64,000 nucleotides of DNA from Nostoc cf. commune SO-36 (GTDB lineage Bacteria; Cyanobacteriota; Cyanobacteriia; Cyanobacteriales; Nostocaceae). Within the stretch, counting starts at the first letter, position 1. Every line of letters starts with the position of its first letter. The DNA is taken from assembly GCF_023734775.1 (NCBI RefSeq), contig NZ_AP025732.1, positions 124,001 to 188,000 on the forward strand. The letters run 5' to 3'. A model generated the notes under the pieces. It saw only the letters and a list, made by a program, of their open reading frames with translations, did not search any database and was not told the origin of the DNA. The position numbers and the translations under genes are program-made. This document shows positions 46,240 to 55,133 of the stretch, in pieces.

Positions 46240-47522
46240 TTAACTCTTTCTCATGTAGTAAAGCTCAATTTGCTTTCTGGTAGTCTTTATAATGGTGGAA
46301 TTATTTTTATTGACTCCTCTGTTAGAAACTGATTTGGCTACTAGGCTATTGACATTAACACTAGTAAACCGTGGCTCAACCAATTTTTCTCTAAAATTAT
46401 TTAATTGAATTGGTTGGTTTGGAGGCGATGTACCTGTATTAATAAATGTATAGATTAAAACTAGTACTATCAAGCTCGTGGTCGCACCAAGCCCTATTCC
46501 CAACAACAAAATAAAGTTTTTATAATTTAGGAAATAGCTATCATCACTCTTTTGATTTATGCCAGAAGATTGTAAGGATGGTGACAATTCCAAAGGAAAA
46601 TTCAGCGCTTGTAAAGCTTCTGCGGCAGATTGGTAACGCTGGTTGTAGCGATCGCGAACCATTGTATCTAAAATATCTGCGAGAGCGTCGCTTACCTGTG
46701 CCTGATCGCGCCAGAGAACTTCTCCAGTATTGGATCTTCTTGTAGCTGATCAGGTACTAAACCTGTCAAAGCTTGAATGCAAATCATACCTACTGCATAG
46801 ATATCGCTGCAAAGTTTTGGTTTTCCCTTAGCTTGTTCGCTTGGCATATAGCCAGGAGTGCCAACAGCAATTGTTAAGCCTGCTCCTAAAGCACCAATTT
46901 TTTTAATACTCCCAAAGTCAATTAACACAATCTTCTGATCAGAGTACCGCCGCATTAAGTTTTGAGGCTTAATATCTCGGTGAATAATATCGTGTTGGTG
47001 GACGAAGGCTAAAACTTCCAGAATATCTTTTAATAAATTTAAGACTGTATTCTCGCTAAGACGCTGACCTGGTAGAATTTCTTGAGTCAATGCATGACCG
47101 TCAATAAATTCCTGGACTAAATAAAAATCCCCATTTTCATTAAAATGAGCAAATAATCTAGGAATTTGGTCGTGGTCGTTACCTAACTGGTATAAAACTT
47201 CTGCTTCCCGATCAAATAAGCTTTTAGCGATCGCTACAACCGCAGGGTTAGGATCTTTTGGGTGAAAATGTTTAACGACGCAATGGGGTTGCCCTGGTAA
47301 ATCTAAGTCTATGGCTAAGTAGGTATCACCAGATCCTCCGCTTCCTAAGTGTTTGACAATCTCAAAGCGATTCCGAAGTGTTTTTCTAGCGAAAGAGTAT
47401 CCATGTCTATTACGTATACCACTTCCTAACAAGTAAGTATCATTAGGTTCTTCGCTTCCCACTAGTTTGACAGTTTCAAAGCGGCTTCGGAGTGTTTTTC
47501 TGACTAGAGGGTTCTGGCTCAT
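46240..47522 (-). pseudogene. Ser/Thr protein kinase, frameshifted
   Basis: The kinase domain is read at 46692-47522 (VVKHF Lys84, HRDIKPQNLM, LIDFGSIKK, GTPGYMPSEQ), and its end plus the tail at 46240-46662 in another frame. One extra T at 46730-46731 (coding CCAAATACTGG) gives DPNTGEVLWRDQAQVSDALA and joins them to 427 residues. The tail has DRYNQRYQSAAEALQAL and a membrane span (FILLLGIGLGATTSLIVLVL). Residues 7-32 duplicate residues 45-71: a first, degenerate glycine loop (LVGSEEPNDTYLL) precedes the real one (LGSGGSGDTYLA). The frameshift may be a sequencing error. Confidence 0.8.
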
Positions 47523-48072
47523 GTGGCGTATACTACTATGTTAATTTGTTGACCATTCAGAGCTTGGGTGAGATTATGAATACCTGCGGCGAGATTTGTT
47601 GGTGTTTCAGGCAGTCAACTTCTCACGCAACCTACGCTTTTGAGAAGTTTTATGTTTATGGTTAGCCGCCTGATTGTGTTCATTTAATACCTTTATAGGT
47701 ATCTTAATATAAAAATTTATTTCTGGAATAGTTCAATAATTTTATTATTTCAGTAAATCTAACACTAGTCAAACATATTTATTACTTTTGGCAGAAGACA
47801 AGCTTCAGAAGTTAGAAGATTTATGTTAAATTTTGGGTCTGATTGCTGACAGAATCTTAAACAGTGCATTTCAAGGTACAAATATCCGATTGCATCCCAG
47901 TTTTTATTCTTTTTAAGAATAAAATTTATAGAAAATCAAAAACGTTTTAGATAACTTTCCAGATATTTAATCTTCTAGAAACAGTCTTAATTTAGATTTT
48001 GCTGCCAGCCGACAAATAAAATAATAATCTGATATTAGGGCAGCTAACTGCAACGGCTGCATTTTATTAATG
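47523..48072. other. Gap between kinase and cox genes
   Basis: AT-rich, with no gene seen on either strand. Both neighbouring genes are on the minus strand; the kinase start is at 47522, so its promoter should lie in this stretch. Confidence 0.55.
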
Positions 48073-48096
48073 AAAAAAGCCCCCTAGTGGGGGCCT
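48073..48096 (-). terminator. Intrinsic terminator of the cox operon
   Basis: On the minus strand GGCCCCCACTAGGGGGCTTTTTT gives a GC-rich stem with a short loop and a T-run of six, about 42 bases past the coxC stop. Confidence 0.85.
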
Positions 48097-48137
48097 ATTA
48101 AGTTGTCAGCGTGGAATGAACAACTAATAATTAATAC

Positions 48138-48763
48138 TCACAGTAGATACAGTAATCCGAACAGAATAATCCAAATTACATCAACGAAGTGCCAGTAGAT
48201 TTCGGCTGCTTCAATGCCAAAGTGCTTTTCGTTACTGTAGTGCCCCGGAACGCGCGATCGCCACAATACAGCAACAATTGCTAAAACGCCTATGGTAACG
48301 TGCAATCCGTGGAAACCAGTCAAACGTAAAATGAACTAGCAAATAAATTGGTAGTTAAACCAAATTCTAAATGGGTATATTCATATACTTGACCCACCAA
48401 GAAGATAGCGCCCATCGCCGCCGTAATTGCTAACCAGATTTGTGCCCCCCGCGTATCGTTCTTTTTAATAGCAGTATCAGCATTGTGCATGACAAAACTA
48501 CTAGAAATTAGATTGATGGTGTTGACTCCAGGTAACAATAGTTCTAACTCTGGAGTACCTGCTGGCGGCCACACAGGCAAGGTAGCACGGAAAGCTAAGT
48601 AGGCTCCGAATAATCCCATAAAAATCATCCCTTCAGCAATCAAAAAGACAATTAACCCAAACAGACGATGGTCTGGATGCTCTTCGTGATGACCGACGGA
48701 CGCTTCCGCCTCGTGGTGATGATTTAGTTCGGTTTTAGCTGGGTCAATGATTTGACTTTGCAT
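48138..48763 (-). pseudogene. coxC: Cytochrome c oxidase subunit III, frameshifted
   Basis: The first frame (48320-48763) ends NLFASSFYV; the second (to 48138) begins TGFHGLHVTIGVLAIVAVLW. At about 48320-48323 the coding strand reads TACGTTTGACTGG. A fourth T gives FYVLTGFHGLH and a 208-residue protein, the usual size. Conserved spans are LIVFLIAEGMIFMGLFGAYL, SSFVMHNADTAIKK and EIYWHFVDVIWIILF. Subunit III stabilises the oxidase core in the membrane. A single-base loss in a conserved respiratory gene suggests sequencing error. It is last in the coxBAC operon. Confidence 0.85.
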
Positions 48764-48777
48764 GGATTTTGATTAAG

Positions 48778-48842
48778 TGGGGAATGGGGAATGGGCAATG
48801 GGGAATGGGGAATGGGGAATGGGGAATGGGGAATGGGGAAAT
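48778..48842. repeat. GGGGAAT heptamer array between coxA and coxC
   Basis: About nine copies of GGGGAAT/GGGGCAAT fill most of the 121-base gap between coxC and coxA, followed by CCAATGCCC-type words. Confidence 0.85.
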
Positions 48843-48884
48843 AACCAATGCCCCATGCCCAATATCCAATGCCCCAATTGCAGT

Positions 48885-50621
48885 TTATTTCCGGTCTTCG
48901 GAATTGGCAGCAACTGCTGGATCGGGTTCTGCTCTTAATACTGAGTTCGGCCCGCCAGACAAGACTGGATTGGGATCATACAAAGGTACATCTTCGTTAG
49001 CCCTTTCCAAACCGTAGTCGTAGGGGCCTGTAGCTAGTACTGGAGTTTGATCAAAATTCTCGATCGCAGGTGGTGATGTCGTCATCCACTCTAAGGTCAA
49101 TGCTCTCCAGGGATTATTACCAGCTTTCTCGCCGTATAACCAACTCCAAATGGCATTGATGATGAAGGGGAATGTCGAAATTGCCAGTATATAAGAACCA
49201 TACGTGCAGATTTCGTTCAATGTTGTGAATTTGGGGTCATATTGAGCAATACGGCGATTCATGCCCATTAAACCCAGCTTGTGCATGGGTAAAAAGGTCA
49301 TGTTTAAACCCACAATGGTCAAGGCAAAGTGAACCTTACCCCAAAATTCGTTCATCATCCGTCCCGTCATTTTCGGGAACCAGTGATAAATGGCTGCAAA
49401 AATCCCCAGTACGCTACCGCCAAATAGGACGTAGTGCAAGTGGGCTACCACAAAATAGGTATCGTGAACGTGAATATCAAAAGGCACTGATGCCAACATC
49501 ACGCCACTGATCCCACCGATTACAAAAGTGCCGACAAAGCCGATGGCGAACAACATCGCACTGTTCAGCTGGATTTTTCCACCCCACATGGTGGCTAACC
49601 AACTAAATATTTTAATTCCCGTGGGTACGGCAATGATCATGGTGGTGATCATGAAGAACATCCGCAACCAACCGGGGATACCACTGGTAAACATGTGGTG
49701 CGCCCAAACAATTAGCCCCAAAAAGCTGATTGCAAGAGACGAATAAGCGATCGCTTTATAGCCAAAAATCGGCTTGCGGGAATGAATGGGGATAATTTCT
49801 GAAATTGCCCCAAAGAAGGGCAAAATCATGATGTAAACCGCAGGGTGAGAGTAAAACCAGAACATGTGCTGGTATACTACTGGGTCGCCACCGCCAGTTG
49901 GGTTAAAAAATGTTGTCCCGGCGATTAAGTCAAAAGCCAGCAGAATTAGACCAGCTGCTAGCACGGGGGTTGATACCAAAACTAGCGCCGAAGTAGCGAA
50001 CATCGCCCAGCAGAACAAGGGCATTTGATGAACGCCCATGCCAGGGATACGCATCTTCAGCAATGTCACCAGGAAATTTATCGCCCCCAAAATAGATGAT
50101 GTACCCAGCAGCAAGACACTCATAATCCAAATGCCTTGCCCCACTTGTCCTGTTACCAAACTCAGGGGAGGGTACGAAGTCCAACCTGCATCCGGTGCAT
50201 CGCCTACCGCTAAACTGGCGATCAGCAATATACCGGCAGGGGGAATCATCCAAAAGGCAACAGCATTCAGCCGAGGAAATGCCATATCTTTTGCCCCAAT
50301 CATCAGGGGAATTAGATAGTTAGCAAACCCTGCGCCGGTTGGCACGATCCACAAGAAAATCATGATCGTGGCGTGCAGCGTAAACAGACTGTTGTAGACT
50401 TCTGGGGTAACAAAATCTACTTCTGGAGTTCGCAGTTCTGTGCGAACCAAGTCAGCCATTACGCCGCCAATGCAGTAGAAAATAAACGAAGTGACTAGGT
50501 ATTGAATCCCAATCACCTTATGGTCGGTTTGAAAGCCAAAGAAGTCTTGCCATTTTCTAACCCCTGGTTCTTCACTAAGGGCGGGGATATTGGCAGTTTC
50601 TTGCAACTGAGCTTGTGTCAT
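48885..50621 (-). CDS. coxA: Cytochrome c oxidase subunit I
   Basis: 578 residues with twelve membrane spans. The binuclear-centre region FWFYSHPAVYIMILPFFG contains the CuB His and the cross-linked Tyr and has the YSHP form of A2-type heme-copper oxidases. WAHHMFTSG holds two CuB His and HDTYFVVAHLHYVL the heme a/a3 His ligands. The N-terminus EEPGVRKWQDFFGFQTDHKV is typical of cyanobacterial CoxA. It reduces O2 to water with electrons from CoxB. The C-terminal 50 residues are Pro/Asp-rich. It lies between coxB and coxC, separated from each by heptamer repeats. Confidence 0.97.
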   Translation of the reverse strand: MTQAQLQETANIPALSEEPGVRKWQDFFGFQTDHKVIGIQYLVTSFIFYCIGGVMADLVRTELRTPEVDFVTPEVYNSLFTLHATIMIFLWIVPTGAGFANYLIPLMIGAKDMAFPRLNAVAFWMIPPAGILLIASLAVGDAPDAGWTSYPPLSLVTGQVGQGIWIMSVLLLGTSSILGAINFLVTLLKMRIPGMGVHQMPLFCWAMFATSALVLVSTPVLAAGLILLAFDLIAGTTFFNPTGGGDPVVYQHMFWFYSHPAVYIMILPFFGAISEIIPIHSRKPIFGYKAIAYSSLAISFLGLIVWAHHMFTSGIPGWLRMFFMITTMIIAVPTGIKIFSWLATMWGGKIQLNSAMLFAIGFVGTFVIGGISGVMLASVPFDIHVHDTYFVVAHLHYVLFGGSVLGIFAAIYHWFPKMTGRMMNEFWGKVHFALTIVGLNMTFLPMHKLGLMGMNRRIAQYDPKFTTLNEICTYGSYILAISTFPFIINAIWSWLYGEKAGNNPWRALTLEWMTTSPPAIENFDQTPVLATGPYDYGLERANEDVPLYDPNPVLSGGPNSVLRAEPDPAVAANSEDRK

Positions 50622-50672
50622 TAGTCGTTAGTCATTAGTCATTAGTCATTGGTCATTAGTCACTGGATTTTG
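50622..50672. repeat. TTAGTCA heptamer array between coxB and coxA
   Basis: Six or seven copies of TTAGTCA/TTGGTCA occupy most of the 68-base gap, immediately 5' of coxA on the coding strand. Confidence 0.8.
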
Positions 50673-50689
50673 ACTAAATAACATATTGA

Positions 50690-51775
50690 CTAATGGTGAA
50701 CTTGATGGAGGATTTCTGGCTTAATTCCCATGTCCTTGGTGTAAGGAGCGAGAAATTCATTTGGGGATAGATTCGCAGGGTTAACAGCAACGGCTTGATT
50801 TAATGTTTCACGGCTAGCAACTAGCTGTTCTTGCATCCATTTCTCAAATGCTTCTTCTGGCTCAACGACTACTGTTGCTCTCATCGCACCGTGGTAGGGG
50901 CCACAAAGTTCAGCACAGATTAGGACATAATCTCCTGCTTTTTTGGGGGTGAAGCGAATCTCGCTTTGCCTACCGGGGATCGCATCTTGTTTCAAGCGGA
51001 ACTCTGGCACCCAAAAGGCATGGATGACATCGTTGGCTGTCATATTGATTTCCACTTCTCGCCCGATGGGGACGTGCATTTCACCTGTAGTTATACCAGT
51101 TTCAGGATAAGTGAAAATCCAGGCATATTGTAAACCAGTGACGTTGACCTGTAATTGTGCTGGTTTGCCTGCTTTATCAGGAGTTCCCCCAATTGTCGGA
51201 GCAACACTACCGACACCAGGAGCATTCCGCAGTTGGGGAATTTGGTCAGCATTACGAACTGCTGCGGTAGCTGGGTCTTGCATTGCCTCATCAGATTTTT
51301 CTTGATTGAGGTTGCGTTCGGTGCTAGGAGGAGTATCGCTTAAAGTTGCTGCCATAGCACTTCCACGCATTGCCATTGACTCCTGATTCATCATCGGCGC
51401 TTGATGGATAGCGTGGGGATCAAAGCCACCGATTTCGTTATAGACATCAAAGCTGTAACAGAAATACCAATAACGATAATTGCTGGGATCGCCGTCCAGA
51501 GAATTTCTAGAGGTACATTGCCCTCAACTGGTGGGGCCGTCTTGATTGTCACCTGCACGCCGACGGTATTTAAATGCAGAGTAAATTAAAATACCTTCTA
51601 CGAGCAGGAATATACCTGTAGAAATGATCATCATCGCGTTGAACAGACCATCAACTAATTCGGCTTCATCCGTGGCTGCTGCTGGCAACAGTCCGTGATT
51701 TTGACCGTACCAAAAGCTGGCGAGCGTTAGCACGATGCCTATGAGTAATGTCCAGATTGAACTTGGAATCTTCAC
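50690..51775 (-). pseudogene. coxB: Cytochrome c oxidase subunit II, two compensating frameshifts
   Basis: N-terminal frame 51524-51775 (MKIPSSIWTLLIGIVLTLAS, two membrane spans) ends at DNQDGPTS. Reading CCC instead of CCCC (plus-strand GGGG at 51533-51536) gives DGPPVEGNVPLEILWTAIPA. One extra T near 51457 then returns to the frame of the C-terminal part (50690-51394), YSFDVYNEIGGFDPH. The total is 361 residues, as expected. CuA ligands are in CAELCGPYHGAM. Two opposite one-base changes within about 75 bases point to sequencing error. Subunit II accepts electrons from cytochrome c or plastocyanin. Confidence 0.88.
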
Positions 51776-52286
51776 GGCTTACTTAATTGAATTTACTACG
51801 TTATCTTAAAGCTGCTCCCTTACTAAGGTAGTCTAGGCTGGAAGGCATAGAGTACAAAGGTCGGAATTTTTTATTAAGTTTTTTAACTATTTTACTAATT
51901 TTGGGTACAAGGTGACTATCAGGAGGCAGGGGGTAGAGTAAACCAAATGCATTTAAAAGTATGGGATTGAACCACCGGGTTTTATACCCAAAACTAAAGT
52001 TTTGATTCATAATTATTTCCTCCAGTCCTCTGCCTCCTGCCTTCTTCTAAAATCAGTGGGAAAATTTAAGGAAAAATTTAGAATGTTTAAATTAATTGTG
52101 ATTAATCAATTTTTCACATCTTGAAAAATACCTAAAGCTTCAGGCAAAACCTTTCTGGAGTGATTCAAAGTATAAGTGAGTGCTAATCTATAAACCCTTA
52201 ACCTATACGCTAGGGTGAAGATAGGACGCTAAAAGAAAATTGAAAATTTTAAGAGAGCCACCAAGAGCGGGCAGAAGGTATCATTC
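51776..52286. promoter_or_regulatory. Divergent control region between coxB and ctaA
   Basis: 511 bases separate the divergent starts of coxB (minus) and ctaA (plus). Both transcripts must start here. A minus-strand frame at 51801-52010 has no recognisable features and is probably not a gene. I could not identify a confident regulator site. A ribosome site AGAAGGT precedes ctaA. Confidence 0.5.
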
Positions 52287-53279
52287 ATGAGCGAATTTGT
52301 CCTACAACAAAATGAAGCGGCGCTTCAGCAGCAAAAACCCAAGGAAATGATTCGTCGCTTGGTGTGGAAAATATGCATAGCCACCTTAATTTTGATGGCA
52401 ATAGGCAGCGCCACCCGCGTGATGAATGCTGGACTTGCTTGCCCAGACTGGCCCTTATGCTATGGCGAACTAGTGCCAGCCAAGCAAATGAATCTCCAAG
52501 TGTTTTTGGAGTGGTTTCACAGATTGGATGCAGCTTTAATTGGTATAAGCGCGATCGCACTCTTCGGCTTATCCTGGTGGCATCGTCGTGTCTTACCCAG
52601 ATGGCTGCCTTGGGCATCAACATTTGGCCTATTTTTAATCGTCTTCCAAGGCATCTTGGGAGGACTCACCGTTACCGAACTGTTGCGGTTTGATATCGTT
52701 ACCGCCCATTTAGGAACGGCACTGTTATTTTTTAGCACCCTCCTAATTATCGGCACGGCACTCATGCCCTATCAGGGAAATGGAACCGTTGGTAAGTTGC
52801 CTTGGGTCGGTTTAACTGCTGCTGTTCTGGTTTACCTGCAAAGTCTGCTAGGTGCTTTGGTAGGCTCTCGCTGGGCACTACACCAATGCCTCGGCGGTTC
52901 TCAACTTTGTACTGTAATGTACAGCCATATTGCTGGTTTGGTGCCGCCTTCCTTGGCAACTTTGGTAATGGTATTTATCTGTTGGCGGACACCAGCACTA
53001 CATCCAACCTTGCGGCGACTGGCAAATATGGCTGGTGCGTTGTTAACCTTACAAATCTTGTTGGGATTCGCCACTTTCAAATTACACCTCCAAGTCGAGC
53101 CTCTCACCGTCTCTCACCAAGCTATAGGAGCTGCTTTGCTGGGTACTTTGGTGGCTTTTACAGTTCTCGCACTGCGTGACTGGGCTACTAGCCGCAACAT
53201 CACAGTGTTGAGCAATGACTGCGGAGTATGGAGTGAGGGAACAGGGGGAGTAGCGGAAGAAATAATTTCTAACTCCTAA
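52287..53279 (+). CDS. ctaA: Heme A synthase (CtaA/COX15)
   Basis: 330 residues with eight membrane spans. Conserved heme-ligand His lie in FHRLDAALIG, VTAHLGTALLFF, MYSHIAGLVPP and SHQAIGAALLG. CPDWPLCYGE near the N-terminus and ALHQCLGGSQLC in the second half carry the paired Cys of COX15-type enzymes. It oxidises the heme O methyl group to give heme A for CoxA. It is divergent from coxBAC and followed by ctaB, which makes the heme O substrate. The last 30 residues are not conserved. Confidence 0.95.
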   Translation: MSEFVLQQNEAALQQQKPKEMIRRLVWKICIATLILMAIGSATRVMNAGLACPDWPLCYGELVPAKQMNLQVFLEWFHRLDAALIGISAIALFGLSWWHRRVLPRWLPWASTFGLFLIVFQGILGGLTVTELLRFDIVTAHLGTALLFFSTLLIIGTALMPYQGNGTVGKLPWVGLTAAVLVYLQSLLGALVGSRWALHQCLGGSQLCTVMYSHIAGLVPPSLATLVMVFICWRTPALHPTLRRLANMAGALLTLQILLGFATFKLHLQVEPLTVSHQAIGAALLGTLVAFTVLALRDWATSRNITVLSNDCGVWSEGTGGVAEEIISNS

Positions 53280-53454
53280 CTCCTGTACAGACGCGATTAA
53301 TCGCATCTCTCCTAACTCAGCACTAAATTATGATCGCAACGGCGAGTATTGCGATCCACGCAGGTGCAGAAAATCTGTGTTTCATTTACCTGAAAGAGCC
53401 ACCTTACGCGGGGGCTGTATATAAGTTGTTGAAAAATAAGGAACCAGAGCCAAA

Positions 53455-54408
53455 ATGATTGAGACTAATGTCTCTCGCCACCACGAAACATTTTTCCAGG
53501 TAGTTCAAAGTTATTACCAGCTAACCAAACCTCGGATTATTCCGTTGCTTTTGATTACCACGGCTGGAAGTATGTGGATTGCTGCTAAGGGAGAAGTAGA
53601 CCCATTGCTGTTGCTAGTAACTCTCACTGGTGGCACTTTGGCTGCTGCAAGCGCCCAGACGATTAACTGTATCTACGATCGCGATATTGATTATGATATG
53701 GAGCGAACGCGCCATCGTCCGATGCCTTCGGGTAAGGTTCAGCCACGGGATGCTCTAATTTTTGCGATCGCACTAGCAACGATTTCCTTTACACTCTTAG
53801 CAGTATTTGCCAACCTGTTAGCCGCGCTGCTAGCCTTCTCTGGTATCGTCTTTTATATTTTGGTTTATACGCACTGGCTAAAACGCCACACCCCTCAGAA
53901 TATCGTTGTTGGTGGTGCGGCTGGGGCAATTCCGGCGTTGGTGGGTTGGGCTGCTGTCACGGGGACATTAAGCTGGTCAGCATGGCTGATTTTTGCCATC
54001 GTCTTTTTGTGGACACCACCCCATTTCTGGGCGCTAGCTCTGATGATTAAAGATGACTACGCAAAAGTTGGGATACCAATGTTACCTGTAATTGAAGGTA
54101 CTACGGCAACTGTAAAGCAGATTTGGTATTACACGCTGGTGACAGTATTTGCAACGGTGTTATTGTTTTATCCCTTGGGCGCGAGTGGAATTCTTTATGC
54201 TGCGATCGCCCTAATTCTGGGAGGATTATTTATCCACAAATCTTGGCGTTTGTTGCAAAATCCAGAGGATCGCGCTGTCGCTAAAGAGTTGTTTCTCTTT
54301 TCTATCTCCTACATGATGCTGTTGTGTCTGGGGATGGTAGTTGATAGTCTTCCCGTTACCCATAATTTGATTAGTGCGGTGAGTAATCATCTGCATTTTA
54401 TTGGTTAG
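53455..54408 (+). CDS. ctaB: Protoheme IX farnesyltransferase (heme O synthase)
   Basis: 317 residues of the UbiA superfamily with about nine spans. The prenyl-diphosphate/Mg motif NCIYDRDIDYDMERTRHRP gives NxxxDxxxD, and YTHWLKRHTPQNIVVGGAAG and WTPPHFWALAL are CtaB-specific. It attaches farnesyl to heme B to give heme O, the substrate of CtaA. The gap of 175 bases to ctaA contains no gene, and an operon with ctaA is likely. Confidence 0.96.
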   Translation: MIETNVSRHHETFFQVVQSYYQLTKPRIIPLLLITTAGSMWIAAKGEVDPLLLLVTLTGGTLAAASAQTINCIYDRDIDYDMERTRHRPMPSGKVQPRDALIFAIALATISFTLLAVFANLLAALLAFSGIVFYILVYTHWLKRHTPQNIVVGGAAGAIPALVGWAAVTGTLSWSAWLIFAIVFLWTPPHFWALALMIKDDYAKVGIPMLPVIEGTTATVKQIWYYTLVTVFATVLLFYPLGASGILYAAIALILGGLFIHKSWRLLQNPEDRAVAKELFLFSISYMMLLCLGMVVDSLPVTHNLISAVSNHLHFIG

Positions 54409-54553
54409 GGGATGGAAAATTTAGCGATCGCGTTTGGTAAAGGGGCGCGATCGCATTTTCGGAAATTTAAAAAATATACATAATAATTAGAGTTTGGCGG
54501 ATTTACGATTAAAAATAAAATTTCAGTTATAACCAAATTGATTAAAAAGCTGA

Positions 54554-54796
54554 ATGTTGACAAATTACATTCGTACAGCAATGCACAAAGCAACTTATGA
54601 GTTGCTTGAGGATGGAACTTTCTACGGCGAAATTCTAGAATGTCAAGGTGTGTGGGCAAACGCTGCAACGCTAGAAGCTTGCCGGGAGGATTTGCAAGAT
54701 ACTCTTGAAGGATGGATTGTACTAGGATTGCGTTTGGGTCATACTCTACCAATACTTAATGATGTTGACCTGAATCTTACCAAAGAGGTCGCCTAA
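54554..54796 (+). CDS. HicB-like antitoxin
   Basis: 80 residues of the HicB fold: YELLEDGTFYGEILECQGVW and ANAATLEACREDLQDTLEGW correspond to the partial RNase-H-like antitoxin core. It lacks the long C-terminal DNA-binding extension of classical HicB. The stop overlaps the start of the HicA-like gene by one base (TAATG). It should neutralise that toxin. Confidence 0.88.
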   Translation: MLTNYIRTAMHKATYELLEDGTFYGEILECQGVWANAATLEACREDLQDTLEGWIVLGLRLGHTLPILNDVDLNLTKEVA

Positions 54797-55014
54797 TGCC
54801 ACCCTTTGGATCAATTAATCGGCGGGATCTGATTCGTTATCTAAAAGATGCAGGTTTTGATGGGCCTTACCCAGGTGGTAAGCATCAATACATGGTAAAA
54901 GATGAATTAAAGCTGACAATTCCCAATCCACATCAGGGAGACATCAGCCCAAGCTTACTAAATAGAATATTACGTCAAGCTAATATCAGCAGAGATGAAT
55001 GGGAGGCGTTATGA
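54796..55014 (+). CDS. HicA-like mRNA interferase toxin
   Basis: 72 residues with a double-stranded-RNA-binding-like fold. RRDLIRYLKDAGFDGPYPGG is followed by KHQYMVKDELKLTIPNP, which holds the catalytic His in GGKHQYM. It then ends SPSLLNRILRQANISRDEW. HicA toxins cut mRNA and are held inactive by HicB. The gene order here is antitoxin first. Confidence 0.88.
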   Translation: MPPFGSINRRDLIRYLKDAGFDGPYPGGKHQYMVKDELKLTIPNPHQGDISPSLLNRILRQANISRDEWEAL

Positions 55015-55113
55015 ATTATATGCGCGATCGCTCATGATACGATAATCTCTGATGCGATCGCACCAGAGGCTACCATCTGGATCATCTTCAACGAGAAATA
55101 GAATTTCACTCAT
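55009..55113 (-). pseudogene. Stub of a HicB-like antitoxin
   Basis: 34 residues on the minus strand start MSEILFLVEDDPDGSLWCDR. The opening resembles the first strand of small cyanobacterial HicB-type antitoxins, but the frame is lost after about 15 residues, where HIP1-containing sequence follows. It is a remnant overlapping the hicA stop. Confidence 0.4.
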
Positions 55114-55133
55114 AGCGAATCTTTCCTTAACTA

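Noticed and set aside
51801..52010. 69-residue minus-strand frame upstream of coxB
   Set aside because: Lies in the divergent promoter region with no motif or ribosome site.
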